From NCBI RefSeq assembly GCF_012584455.1, contig NZ_JABAEB010000009.1, positions 124,001 through 188,000 of the forward strand: 64,000 nucleotides of DNA, written 5' to 3'. A program made the position numbers and the translations under genes. Positions 20,064 through 28,110 of the stretch are shown here, one piece after another; positions within the stretch are counted from its first letter, which is position 1, and each line of letters starts with the position of its first letter. The stretch comes from Shewanella oncorhynchi (lineage in GTDB: Bacteria > Pseudomonadota > Gammaproteobacteria > Enterobacterales > Shewanellaceae). Under the pieces are notes generated by a model. The model did no database searches and was not told the DNA's origin. It saw nothing but the letters and a program-made list of their open reading frames with translations.

Positions 20064-21352
20064 CTGTAGGATCCCCTCATAATTCATAGCCTCAACAGCC
20101 ATGAGTTAATGAGAGTTCGGCTAGTTTCTTCACAGCACAAAACAAATCATCAGCTGATATGGGGTAATCATGCCGTCGCCGCAGTAGTTCTTTGCCCATC
20201 CTGACTGTCGATAACACATTCCGTTTCTTCACCTGTTGGCTTGGAAGTGCCGCTGTAATTGCTGTGTTTCTCCGTATAATCCTACCCATCAAAATGCCAG
20301 TTGCACCAATAACGCTATCAATAGCAGTATGTCCTCTTAGCCGCATAACGTGTTCTGCTATGACGTAAACCAAAGCCATAAGCGGGACTTTTTAAATCTC
20401 TAAAGGTTTCTTCTCTTTGCATTCGCTTTTGGTAAATATTGACCAGTTTTTGAGGTGACATGGCTTCCATAGTCAAGTTAGTCACCAGTGCCCAAGGCTC
20501 TTTGGCCGTCAGTTCATACGTCCATTGCGCCGTATGGTGGCAGTCGGTTGTAGTACTTCGCTGACCTTTTCTGCCTTTACTTTGCGCCCTGAACAACACC
20601 ATCTCGCATAACAAGGGTTGCTTTACCGATAACGCCACCCGCCCAACATGTTTTGCGCGACGACGGGCTTGGGGATAAAGCGCTTTTAGCGAAAATTGGC
20701 GACTGAAGGGGGGGCGATAGACACTCAATCCTCTGACGCGACCAAGCCAATACCAACCGAGCTGCTCGATTTTCGAAACCATGGATTACGAAAGCCTGCG
20801 TCCGTTACTATCAGCGGGGTGATGTTGTCAGGTAATACTTTATGGAGCTCATTAAGAAACTGATTATGGGCAGTTTGAGTGCCTTGAAGTACTAACGGAA
20901 ATGTTCGCTCGTAGAGTGTGATAGAGCGGCCCTTGATAGCGATAGAGGCACGTAGCGCAATCATCTCGGCATCGTATGTGCTGTCAGTAGCCACTTTACA
21001 TGCCACTGATAAACAGCCAGTCTTTCATGGTGAAGATGAGAGTTGCCCAGCAATCTATCCATGCGTTTTATTGAGTGTTTAGTCTGTATGCTGGTGCCAT
21101 CAATATGCCGGCCTAAATGCGTGAGTGTGAGATCATCAGCATTGATGAGTGCTCGGCAAGCGACCATGAGCGTATTGAGCCGCTTTTGATGGATTTCTGG
21201 ACAATGTTGATAAAGAGATTGATGTAAGATAGTTAATACTTGCACTTTGATGTCTGTGATTGATATTTGTTCGTACTTCCATCTGATCACACTTCAAGGT
21301 GCAAGTTCACTCCAATATAATGATTTATATTAAAATTATCAGGTGGCTTCAG
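20064..21352 (-). mobile_element. Decayed IS10-like insertion sequence (IS4 family)
   Basis: About 1.29 kb, close to the 1.33 kb of IS10. The left end starts CTGTAGGATCCCCTCATAAT, very like the IS10 terminal repeat as I recall it; the right end, read inward, starts CTGAAGCCACCTGATAATT, a degenerate match. Flanking 9-mers are GGCATGGCG (20055-20063) and GGTATGGCT (21353-21361), 7 of 9 identical, matching the 9-bp target duplication expected for IS10 after some mutation. The internal transposase is frameshifted, so the copy is inactive. Confidence 0.75.
20092..21290 (-). pseudogene. IS10-like transposase, several frameshifts
   Basis: Homology to IS10-type transposases runs in order through four overlapping frames: 21290-20961 (N-terminus, HQKRLNTLMVACRALINADD and KRMDRLLGNSHLHHERLAVY), 21006-20725 (FLNELHKVLPDNITPLIVTD, then AGFRNPW), 20782-20318 (GWYWLGRVRGLSVY, KEPWALVTNL, then MQREETFRDLKSPAYGFGLR, the Y-R-E-K-like region) and 20379-20092 (KKRNVLSTVRMGKELLRR). 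At least three frameshifts are needed to join them, so no functional transposase can be made. Confidence 0.85.
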
Positions 21353-21397
21353 GGTATGGCTTTTATGAGTTGAATACCGATATTTGTATGTTGTCAT

Positions 21398-21757
21398 ACT
21401 CTTTTCCTCCACAAAGCCAAATATGTATAAAATGGCTCGCTCCCATGTGGAGGCTGACTATCAAGGTGTTGTTAACTGGATAGATACATCTGGCATTATA
21501 GAAAGTAAAATCAGCTAATCTATAGCTTAATGCTAAGCATTATTTTATTAAACATCCTCACTGATTTCAGAATTTGGAGATAACCAATCATCCAAAACCT
21601 CAAAATCTTGACCTCGCTAGTGGTGGTTGGGGACACGACGGTCTCGCCTATGTTGTTGGGTGGATAGCATCAAGGTGAAAATGAGATGTCTAAATCACTA
21701 TTTGCTATTTTTATGCAACTGCTTTATTTTTGCTAAGGATTTCTTAGTTTTTGGTGG
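21398..21757. other. Gene-free stretch upstream of tniQ
   Basis: 360 bp between the split ORF and tniQ. In a complete I-F3 transposon the rest of the element, including tnsA, tnsB and tnsC, would be expected on this side; nothing of that size is present. A 22-codon minus-strand open stretch ending at 21548 (FEVLDDWLSPNSEISEDV) looks protein-like but lacks a start and is too short to identify. The tniQ promoter presumably lies near 21700. Confidence 0.5.
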
Positions 21758-21760
21758 GTG

Positions 21761-22993
21761 ATGGCATTTTTATTTTCCCCTAGAGCGCGTGCATTTATTG
21801 ATGAATCGCTTGAAAGTTATTTGCTTCGAATCGTTTCAGAGAACTTTTTTGATTCTTATCAGCAGCTCAGTCTTGCTATTAGAGAAGAGCTTCATGAGCT
21901 AGACTTCGAGGCCCATGGAGCTTTCCCTATCGAGCTAAAACGCTTCAATATTTATCATGCTAAGCATAATAGCCACTTTAGGATGAGGGCGTTGGGTTTG
22001 CTTGAATCCCTTCTTGGTTTACCTCCTCATGAACTGGAGAAAATAGCACTATTTAGATCTAACAGAGTCTTTATGGGGTCTAGCGTTGCAGTGCATCGTA
22101 ATGGTATCGATATTCCTTTAAGTTTTATCCGTTATGTCAATGAGGATGATGTTGAGAGTGTGCCCATTTGCCCTGAGTGCTTAAAGGATGAGCCTTATAT
22201 TCGGCAAGTTTGGCATTTAAAACCATATACTGCCTGTGCCAAGCATGAGTGCGCGTTGATCCAACATTGCCCAGAATGCAAAGCACCGCTCAACTATATT
22301 GAGAATGAATCAATTGGCTATTGTTCATGTGGATTTGAGCTTTCAAAAGCGGAAATTGTTCGCGCTAAACAGCCTGATCTCATGCTAGCGAGGAACCTTA
22401 TTGGTGGTGATGTTACGTCTACAAATCCACTTATTAATGAAACATCTGCGACTCACCGACTTGCGGCTCTACTTTGGTACCAAAAGCGTCATGGCGGAAG
22501 TAATGACAATTCTTTTAGCGATGCTATTGAATATTTTGATAACTGGCCTGACAACTTTTATCAAGAACTGGATAAAGTGACTCAAGGTGCTGAACTAAGG
22601 CTGATAGAGCTATTTAATCGTACTGCTTTTCGGTTTATTTTTGGTGAGTTGATTTTGCATTCACGATGTCTTTATCCAGAGGATAAAGAGCCACATTTTA
22701 TCTATTATGCTTCAATGGGGTATTTGCAAAGATTGGTGGTGTTACATCCCAAATCGAAAAAGCCTAACGTGGCCGATATGCTAGTCAGCGTCGCAGAAAT
22801 AGCTGTTTTACTATCAACAACCCAAGAGCAGGTTTATCGGCTTCATCAAGATGGGATATTAACTTCGGCGTTTAGACAAAAAATGAAGCAGCGGATTGAC
22901 CCTCACGCAGCTGTATTTTATTTAAGGCAAGTGATCGAGTATAAAAGTAGCTTCGGCAGTGATAGACAGGGGATGTACTTATCGGCATGGTAA
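21761..22993 (+). CDS. tniQ: TniQ, target-selection adaptor of an I-F3 CAST
   Basis: TniQ/TnsD-family protein of about 410 residues. In type I-F3 CRISPR-associated transposons a TniQ dimer binds Cascade at the Cas6/Cas7 end and recruits the TnsC/TnsAB transposase to the guide-selected site. The family zinc-binding region is clear near residues 138-198: CPECLKDEPY, WHLKPYTACAKHEC, CPECKAPL and CSCGFEL. A helix-turn-helix-like stretch (VAEIAVLLSTTQEQVYRL) lies near the C-terminus. ATG at 21761 is preferred over the GTG one codon upstream. The stop overlaps the cas8 start by 7 bases, implying translational coupling. Its length and its place before cas8 fit I-F3, not stand-alone TnsD. Confidence 0.93.
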   Translation: MAFLFSPRARAFIDESLESYLLRIVSENFFDSYQQLSLAIREELHELDFEAHGAFPIELKRFNIYHAKHNSHFRMRALGLLESLLGLPPHELEKIALFRSNRVFMGSSVAVHRNGIDIPLSFIRYVNEDDVESVPICPECLKDEPYIRQVWHLKPYTACAKHECALIQHCPECKAPLNYIENESIGYCSCGFELSKAEIVRAKQPDLMLARNLIGGDVTSTNPLINETSATHRLAALLWYQKRHGGSNDNSFSDAIEYFDNWPDNFYQELDKVTQGAELRLIELFNRTAFRFIFGELILHSRCLYPEDKEPHFIYYASMGYLQRLVVLHPKSKKPNVADMLVSVAEIAVLLSTTQEQVYRLHQDGILTSAFRQKMKQRIDPHAAVFYLRQVIEYKSSFGSDRQGMYLSAW

Positions 22994-25092
22994 AGAATTT
23001 ACATTTGCGAGAACTGCTAGATATTGAAGATGTTCAAGCACGTTCGGCAGCGTTGAGGCGTGCATTTGCTGCTTATACAGAACCGTTAGATGTGACTGGC
23101 GAGGAAAGCTCTGCCCTAATTATTTTGCTTAATCTTACCTATCCGAAAAAGTTGGTGGATGACTTACTTGATAAAAAGTTAGCCAGAATAACTGTTAATA
23201 ACCAAACCCATATTGATGTTTGCATTGACGAAGTACAATGGCTGCATACCCATAATCTCAAGTTCCCAGATATTCGGGTCAGTAAACAAAGGCTCGTTGC
23301 CCCTAGTCCTCAATTACATCCCAATATGTTGAGTGGCGCTAATTGCCAGCGTACTTTAGGGTGGTCTCATGACAGTGCTAAAGTCAATTTTGCCAAGCTG
23401 TTTGGCTGCCAGTTTATTTGGCAAGGTAAAGTAACTTGCCTTGCAACATTAATGTGTGAAGCACCAAAACACTGGAAAGAGGCTTTTCAAGAACTTGGCA
23501 TGCCTGTTAAACAGTTTATGAATATTTGCGGCAGGGTGAAGTATTTTTTACCTGCGCAGTTAAGCCCAGATAAAGTCGATAAATACTCCGTACAGGTTCG
23601 AATGCCATTCCGTGATGGATATATAGCGATTACCCCCGTTGTAAGCCATGCACTTCAGTCTGAACTCCAGCAAGCAGCAATCAAAAAACAGGGCCGATAT
23701 ACCAGTCTTGAGTTTATTCGTCCTGCGGCAGTCAGTGAGCTAGTCGCATCTCTTGGTGGTAATGCTAGAGCCCTGAATTATCCGCCTCGTATTAATAAAA
23801 AAACTCACGGATTAGGCGATAATTTACTGGTTAGGGTTTTATCTGGTCAGGATGTATTGAATCAAAATGTATTGTCACAGCCTCGATTTGTGAGGGTGTT
23901 GGATGAACTGTTATCGAGTGAATCAGCGTTGGCGTTAAAGCAACGCAGGCAACAAAAAGTCGCCAATCTTAGACAGATAAGAACGATGTTATCTGAGTGG
24001 CTTGCGCCAATGTTGGAATGGCGATTAGAGGTTAAAGATGGGCCGATTCTTCTTACCGAGCTTGAGCCTATTAATGGCTCATTAGAGTATCAGTTTTTAA
24101 CCTTTGAGAATGAGCTATTACCTGAATTGCTGCTGCCTCTGTTCGGCAGATTAAATTCGGTGATGTCGCATTCAGCAATGATAAGTCAGTATGCCTTTCA
24201 TCAGAGACTGATGCCTCTTCTTCGAAATAGCTTGAAATGGTTGTTAACTCATTTGGCTTATAAAGAACCTTTGCTACAAAAAGATGCTGAGGATGAGCAT
24301 TTTCAGCGATATTTACATTTGAAAGGTATTCGAGTGTTTGATGCCCAAGCTTTATCTAATCCGTATTGTGTTGGCATTCCATCTCTCACCGCTGTTTGGG
24401 GAATGATGCATAGCTACCAGCGGCGATTAAATGAAGGATTGGGTACTCAGCTTAGATTAACCTCATTTTCGTGGTTTATTCGTCAGTACTCATCTGTCTC
24501 GGGCAAAAAACTGCCTGAGTACGGCATGCAAGGATCGAAAGAGAATCAATTTAGACGAGCTGGAATAATTGATAATCGACATTGTGATTTAGTGTTTGAT
24601 CTTGTCATTCATATTGATGGTTATGAAGACGATTTAGTTATCTTAGATAATCGAACTGAAATGTTGAAAGCAAGTTTTCCTGCGAACTTTGCCGGTGGAG
24701 TAATGCATCCTCCCGAGTTAGATGCTGTTGGTGCGTGGTGCCAGCTTTATCAATCCGAAGCGGAGCTTTTCTCAACATTGAAAAGACTGCCTATGTCAGG
24801 AAAATGGATTATGCCGACTAGATATTCAATGGGTAATATTAGTGATCTTCTGTTTTTGTTGGATAAAAATTCATCGCTGTGTCCCACTATGGTTGGCTAT
24901 TTACCATTAACTGAACCCGTTAGCCGAGTCGGTAGCCTAGAGCCTTTACATTGCTATGCTGAACCAGCGCTTGGCGTAGTTGAGTGTGCATCGGCAATTG
25001 AGATAAGGTTACAGGGGCAAATAAACTATTTTAAGAGAGCGTTTTGGATGTTAGAGGTAAAAGAGCATTCAATGCTGATGAAACGGATTTAA
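22987..25092 (+). CDS. cas8f/cas5f: Cas8f-Cas5f fusion protein (I-F3 Cascade)
   Basis: 701 residues. In I-F3 CASTs the large subunit Cas8f (Csy1) and Cas5f (Csy2) are one polypeptide, which recognises the PAM and caps the 5-prime handle of the crRNA. The N-terminal half is the Cas8f-like part (MVKNLHLRELLDIEDVQA, the RTLGWSHDSAKVNFAKLFGC region). The C-terminal half is the Csy2-like part, with GIPSLTAVWGMMHSYQRRL and a C-terminal FKRAFWMLEV. No HD nuclease is attached and no Cas3 lies nearby, so the complex can bind but not degrade DNA. It overlaps tniQ and ends 9 bp before cas7, with an AAGGAAGG ribosome site between. Confidence 0.93.
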   Translation: MVKNLHLRELLDIEDVQARSAALRRAFAAYTEPLDVTGEESSALIILLNLTYPKKLVDDLLDKKLARITVNNQTHIDVCIDEVQWLHTHNLKFPDIRVSKQRLVAPSPQLHPNMLSGANCQRTLGWSHDSAKVNFAKLFGCQFIWQGKVTCLATLMCEAPKHWKEAFQELGMPVKQFMNICGRVKYFLPAQLSPDKVDKYSVQVRMPFRDGYIAITPVVSHALQSELQQAAIKKQGRYTSLEFIRPAAVSELVASLGGNARALNYPPRINKKTHGLGDNLLVRVLSGQDVLNQNVLSQPRFVRVLDELLSSESALALKQRRQQKVANLRQIRTMLSEWLAPMLEWRLEVKDGPILLTELEPINGSLEYQFLTFENELLPELLLPLFGRLNSVMSHSAMISQYAFHQRLMPLLRNSLKWLLTHLAYKEPLLQKDAEDEHFQRYLHLKGIRVFDAQALSNPYCVGIPSLTAVWGMMHSYQRRLNEGLGTQLRLTSFSWFIRQYSSVSGKKLPEYGMQGSKENQFRRAGIIDNRHCDLVFDLVIHIDGYEDDLVILDNRTEMLKASFPANFAGGVMHPPELDAVGAWCQLYQSEAELFSTLKRLPMSGKWIMPTRYSMGNISDLLFLLDKNSSLCPTMVGYLPLTEPVSRVGSLEPLHCYAEPALGVVECASAIEIRLQGQINYFKRAFWMLEVKEHSMLMKRI

Positions 25093-25101
25093 GGAAGGTT
25101 T

Positions 25102-26151
25102 ATGGAGCTATGCAATGTTTTAAAGTATGACCGATCCCTCTACCCAAGTAAGGCGGTATTTTTCTATAAAACAGCCGATTCTGATTTTGTTCCTCTTGAA
25201 GCTGAAATCACTCGTATACGTGGTCAAAAAGCTGGATTCACTGAAGCATTTACTCCTCAATTTAAATCGAAAAACTTAGCACCCCAGGACCTTACACACT
25301 GTAATCCTCTAACGATTGAAGAGTGTTATGTTCCGCCAAATGTAGATCACATTTATTGCCGCTTCTCGCTAAGAGTACAAGCTAACTCGCTCAAACCCTC
25401 TGGCTGCAGCGATCCTGAAGTTTCTAGTTTACTTGAAAAATTGTCTGCAGCATTTAAGGAGTGCGACGGTTACCAAGAGCTGGCGACCCGTTTTTGTAAA
25501 AATCTGCTGTTAGGAACTTGGCTCTGGCGTAATCAAAACTCTGGTCACACTCAAATTGATATTAAAACAAGTACGGGAAAGTGTTATCAAATCAGTAATA
25601 CGAGGCAGTTAGCTTGGAATATTTGGTCTGATGAAGCCCGGACTGTTCTTGATGAATTAAGTAAAGATATGCACTTAGCTTTGACTGATCCGAATGTATT
25701 TTGGAACGCTGATATTACGGCAAAAATTGAGACTGTCTTTTGCCAAGAGATCTACCCAAGCCAAACCTTTGGTGAAAAGTCCGCAGAAGGTGAAACTTCA
25801 AAACAGTTTACTAAGGTTAAATGTACTGATGGTCGTTATGCGGTGAGTTTTAATTCGGTCAAGATAGGTGCGGCTATTCAATCAATTGATAATTGGTGGG
25901 ATCAGGACGATGTTAAACGATTACGAGTACATGAGTACGGTGCAGACAAAGAGCTGGGTATTGCACGGCGTTCACCTGAATCTGCACTGAGTTTTTATAC
26001 CTTATTTGTAAATACAGAGCTGTATTTAGCTGAACTCAAGCAACAGGCCGCAGAGTCAGGGCATTCAATTCATCCTAATATTTACTATCTTTTTGCTGTC
26101 CTGATAAAGGGTGGCATGTTCCAGAAGAAAGCCGAAACGAAGAAGGCATAA
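25102..26151 (+). CDS. cas7f: Cas7f (Csy3) Cascade backbone protein
   Basis: 349 residues. Six copies of Cas7f normally coat the crRNA spacer in a type I-F Cascade. The start MELCNVLKYDRSLYPSKAVF and the following ITRIRGQKAGFTEAF are typical of Csy3 proteins; ATRFCKNLLLGTWLWRNQNS and the C-terminal Leu/Phe-rich FYTLFVNTELYLAELK also fit. The protein is near the usual family length with no disruption visible. The stop lies one base before the cas6 ATG, so the two genes are translationally coupled. Confidence 0.93.
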   Translation: MELCNVLKYDRSLYPSKAVFFYKTADSDFVPLEAEITRIRGQKAGFTEAFTPQFKSKNLAPQDLTHCNPLTIEECYVPPNVDHIYCRFSLRVQANSLKPSGCSDPEVSSLLEKLSAAFKECDGYQELATRFCKNLLLGTWLWRNQNSGHTQIDIKTSTGKCYQISNTRQLAWNIWSDEARTVLDELSKDMHLALTDPNVFWNADITAKIETVFCQEIYPSQTFGEKSAEGETSKQFTKVKCTDGRYAVSFNSVKIGAAIQSIDNWWDQDDVKRLRVHEYGADKELGIARRSPESALSFYTLFVNTELYLAELKQQAAESGHSIHPNIYYLFAVLIKGGMFQKKAETKKA

Positions 26152-26152
26152 T

Positions 26153-26764
26153 ATGCAGCGCTACTATTTTATGGTGCGTTTCTTACCACGAGAAGCAAAC
26201 TTGGCTCTACTAATGGGGCGTTGTATCTCAGTAATGCATGGGTACATCTGCAAACATGAAATTAAAGGTCTTGGGGTGACGTTTCCTGCTTGGTCAGACG
26301 CGTCTATCGGTAATGTCATTGCTTTTGTTCATTCTGATGAAATTGTATTGAGTGAGCTGAAACAGCAATCCTATTTTCAAGATATGAAAGAATGTGGCTT
26401 TTTTAGTCTTGGTAACGTTGACGTTGTACCTGATGATTGTACTGAAGTGATTTTCAAACGTAATCAGGAAATTGCAAAGATTTTTGTTGGTGAGGCCCGC
26501 AGACGCTTAAAACGTTTGGAAAAACGAGCGTTAGCTCGAGGTGAGACATTTAATCCTATAAAAAATACTCAGCCAAGAGAGTTTAACATTTTCCATCGTA
26601 TAGCAATGAGCAGCGGTAGTAATAAGCAAGATTACCTTCTTCATATTCAGAAAATGGTAGCAAAGAAGCAAACTGAACCATTATTTAGTAGCTATGGATT
26701 TGCCAGCAATCAACAACAAAATGGAACAGTACCGGAGCTATCTCGTCTTGTAGATAAAATCTGA
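26153..26764 (+). CDS. cas6f: Cas6f (Csy4) crRNA endoribonuclease
   Basis: 203 residues. Cas6f cleaves the CRISPR transcript 3-prime of the repeat hairpin and stays bound to it; in I-F3 complexes it also contacts TniQ. I start at ATG 26153, one base after cas7. With that start the histidine in CISVMHGYIC is residue 29, the position of the catalytic His in Pseudomonas Csy4. An Arg-rich helix (ARRRLKRLEKRALARG) near residues 120-135 matches the RNA-binding arginine helix of Csy4. The ending EPLFSSYGFASNQ corresponds to the F-x-x-Y-G-L/F motif. The gene appears intact and is followed by the array. Confidence 0.93.
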   Translation: MQRYYFMVRFLPREANLALLMGRCISVMHGYICKHEIKGLGVTFPAWSDASIGNVIAFVHSDEIVLSELKQQSYFQDMKECGFFSLGNVDVVPDDCTEVIFKRNQEIAKIFVGEARRRLKRLEKRALARGETFNPIKNTQPREFNIFHRIAMSSGSNKQDYLLHIQKMVAKKQTEPLFSSYGFASNQQQNGTVPELSRLVDKI

Positions 26765-26894
26765 CCTTTTGGTTTCGTGGTTACTGTAATGTTTTAATTT
26801 TAAAACTAATTATCTGTTTGAGAAATTATATGGTTATTTCCTTGATTTTGGCTCTAGTAATTGATTTTATATAGGTTTATTTTATAAGTGTATA
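26765..26894 (+). promoter_or_regulatory. CRISPR leader region
   Basis: 130 bp of AT-rich sequence between the cas6 stop and the first repeat, on the same strand as the cas operon. It is the place for the array promoter. I do not see a confident -35/-10 pair, so the array may also be co-transcribed with the cas operon. Confidence 0.4.
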
Positions 26895-27103
26895 GTGACC
26901 CGCCGAATAGGCAGTTGAAAATTATTACAAATAAAGTTATACAAAACCCTCGATGTGACCTGCCGAATAGGCAGCTGAAAATTTAGTGAACAGTGTAAAA
27001 TCCTTTATACCAAGGTGACCTGCCGAATAGGCAGCTGATAATAAAAACAATCGTTTCGACGTTTATGTTAATACTGCAAACTGCCGGATAGGCAGTAAAA
27101 GCC
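26895..27103 (+). CRISPR. Short I-F3 CRISPR array with diverged last repeat
   Basis: Repeats of 28 nt start at 26895, 26955, 27015 and (diverged) 27076. All carry the Csy4-type hairpin CTGCC-GAATA-GGCAG or a variant; the typical repeat starts GTGACCTGCCG. Repeat 1 has CCGCC, putting a C-A mismatch in the stem. Repeat 3 differs near its 3-prime end (CTGATAAT). Repeat 4 keeps CTGCCGGATAGGCAG but differs at both flanks. Spacers: 26923-26954 (32 nt), 26983-27014 (32 nt), 27043-27075 (33 nt). The last spacer, between variant repeats, matches the layout of the private home-site guide of I-F3 CASTs. Confidence 0.93.
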
Positions 27104-27134
27104 TCTTCTTACCCAATGTGGGAAGAGGCTTTTT
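27097..27134 (+). terminator. Rho-independent terminator of the CRISPR array
   Basis: Inverted repeat AAGCCTCTTC / GAAGAGGCTT followed by a T-run; CCCA and TGGG in the loop may extend the stem. It starts within the 3-prime end of the diverged fourth repeat, so transcription stops right after the last guide. Confidence 0.85.
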
Positions 27135-27418
27135 AGTGGCAATGCCCCAATTTTCGCTGGATAATTGTTTGAGTGGAAATGCGCCTTTTTAAGCTATTGA
27201 TAGCCATTAAAAATCTAAAGTTTGATCAATTTTGAGGAAAATCACTACCAACACGACGGTAGACGTGAAAATAAATATTGATCAATTTCTAGCAAGCTTT
27301 TGGACAATTGTGTGTTAGGACTTTTGCTCTACTATGTGAGTCTCGGATTAATATTTCTATGGACTAACGTCCCTGCTAACAGGAGAGCGAATCCAGTGAA
27401 GCTGATTGTTATGTATTT

Positions 27419-28045
27419 TCAATAGCCAAAAGTAGCGAGAAGGGCCGGAATATATGGAAGTAATTGCTGAGCGAGAACGGCACCCGATGCGCCTTCAAGA
27501 ACACGCTGAATGGAAAGAAGACTTTCCTTTATGATTCCACCCTTTGGCATTTTCGAGCCAATTTGTGCTTCGACTGTAGCTATATCAGCTGAAATTTCTG
27601 AGTGCGCAGAATCATCCAAGTTCAGTTCTGGCAAGGCGTTTTTCAACTTTCCCATAAATTCATTAATCGCAAATTTTTCAGCATTTGTTATTTGTACTGT
27701 TTGGGTGCTATTTGTTGTTCCTTGTTGAATTACCGAGCCATGCATTTGATGAACATTAATTATATTCACGGGTGGAAAATACTGCGTTGGTTTATCTGGC
27801 TCAGTTACGGCTCTTTCAATTTCCACGACCCCTGCATGAGTAATCGACACGGCCATATTCACTGGATCGGCGAGGTATTCACCTTTCAGGTACTTCCAAA
27901 TATCGTGAGTTTCCTGTGGCGTAACATCAAAGTGCTTAGCAACATCTTCTTTAGCAACCCTTTTAAGCTCACTTCCGTCGGTCAGTTCGTACAGCTTGTG
28001 CAAGAACAAATACCGTAGCTCTTTTTTTCGATTAATGTCGACCAT
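27419..28045 (-). CDS. Unknown protein, winged-helix-like N-terminus
   Basis: 208 residues, function not recognised. The first 75 residues (RYLFLHKLYELTDGSELKRV, VAKHFDVTPQETHDIWKYL, LKGEYL, ITHAGVVEIERA) have the spacing of a winged-helix domain. A middle stretch, INVHQMHGSVIQQGTTNSTQ, matches a short beta-type motif I recall from many accessory-region proteins of unknown role. The remainder is helical with a hydrophobic C-terminal end (AVLAQQLLPYIPALLATF) that could be a membrane or oligomerisation helix. It is convergent with the CRISPR array and on the same strand as the next gene. It is a candidate cargo gene. Confidence 0.6.
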   Translation of the reverse strand: MVDINRKKELRYLFLHKLYELTDGSELKRVAKEDVAKHFDVTPQETHDIWKYLKGEYLADPVNMAVSITHAGVVEIERAVTEPDKPTQYFPPVNIINVHQMHGSVIQQGTTNSTQTVQITNAEKFAINEFMGKLKNALPELNLDDSAHSEISADIATVEAQIGSKMPKGGIIKESLLSIQRVLEGASGAVLAQQLLPYIPALLATFGY

Positions 28046-28110
28046 GCTCAGACTCCGTTTTTATGCATAACGCTGGGGTCAGATTACACGCCCTTGTTAT
28101 GTGCTTCATA

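Larger units (their letters stand above)
19881..21397 (-). pseudogene. Small unknown ORF split by an IS10-like element
   Basis: With the IS (20064-21352) and one copy of its target duplication removed, a minus-strand frame reads from an ATG at 21397 (strong GGAGG ribosome site, 9 bases upstream) as MTTYKYRYSTHK, continues as STYRAYETIEDIPGSTVK past the IS, and meets an in-frame TAA at 19986. The same frame then stays open as a Lys-rich stretch (AAKWKKSERKAMKFAIENSK) to a second stop at 19881. This fits a gene of about 75 codons broken by one nonsense change and an IS. I do not recognise the family. Confidence 0.45.

Noticed and set aside
21548-21616. Minus-strand 22-codon stretch (FEVLDDWLSPNSEISEDV), considered as the tail of a lost tns gene.
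   Set aside because: It is protein-like but too short, with an in-frame stop just upstream; I cannot tie it to TnsA, TnsB or TnsC.
26895-27103. Possibility that the array belongs to a canonical type I-F1 defence system.
   Set aside because: There is no cas1 or cas2-3, Cas8 and Cas5 are fused, tniQ is the first gene, and the last repeat is atypical. All point to I-F3.
28065-28104. Inverted repeat GCATAACGC ... GTTATGTGC between two accessory genes, considered as an integron attC site.
   Set aside because: It is about 40 bp, shorter than known attC sites. The left core does not fit the RYYYAAC consensus, and no integrase or second site in register was found.
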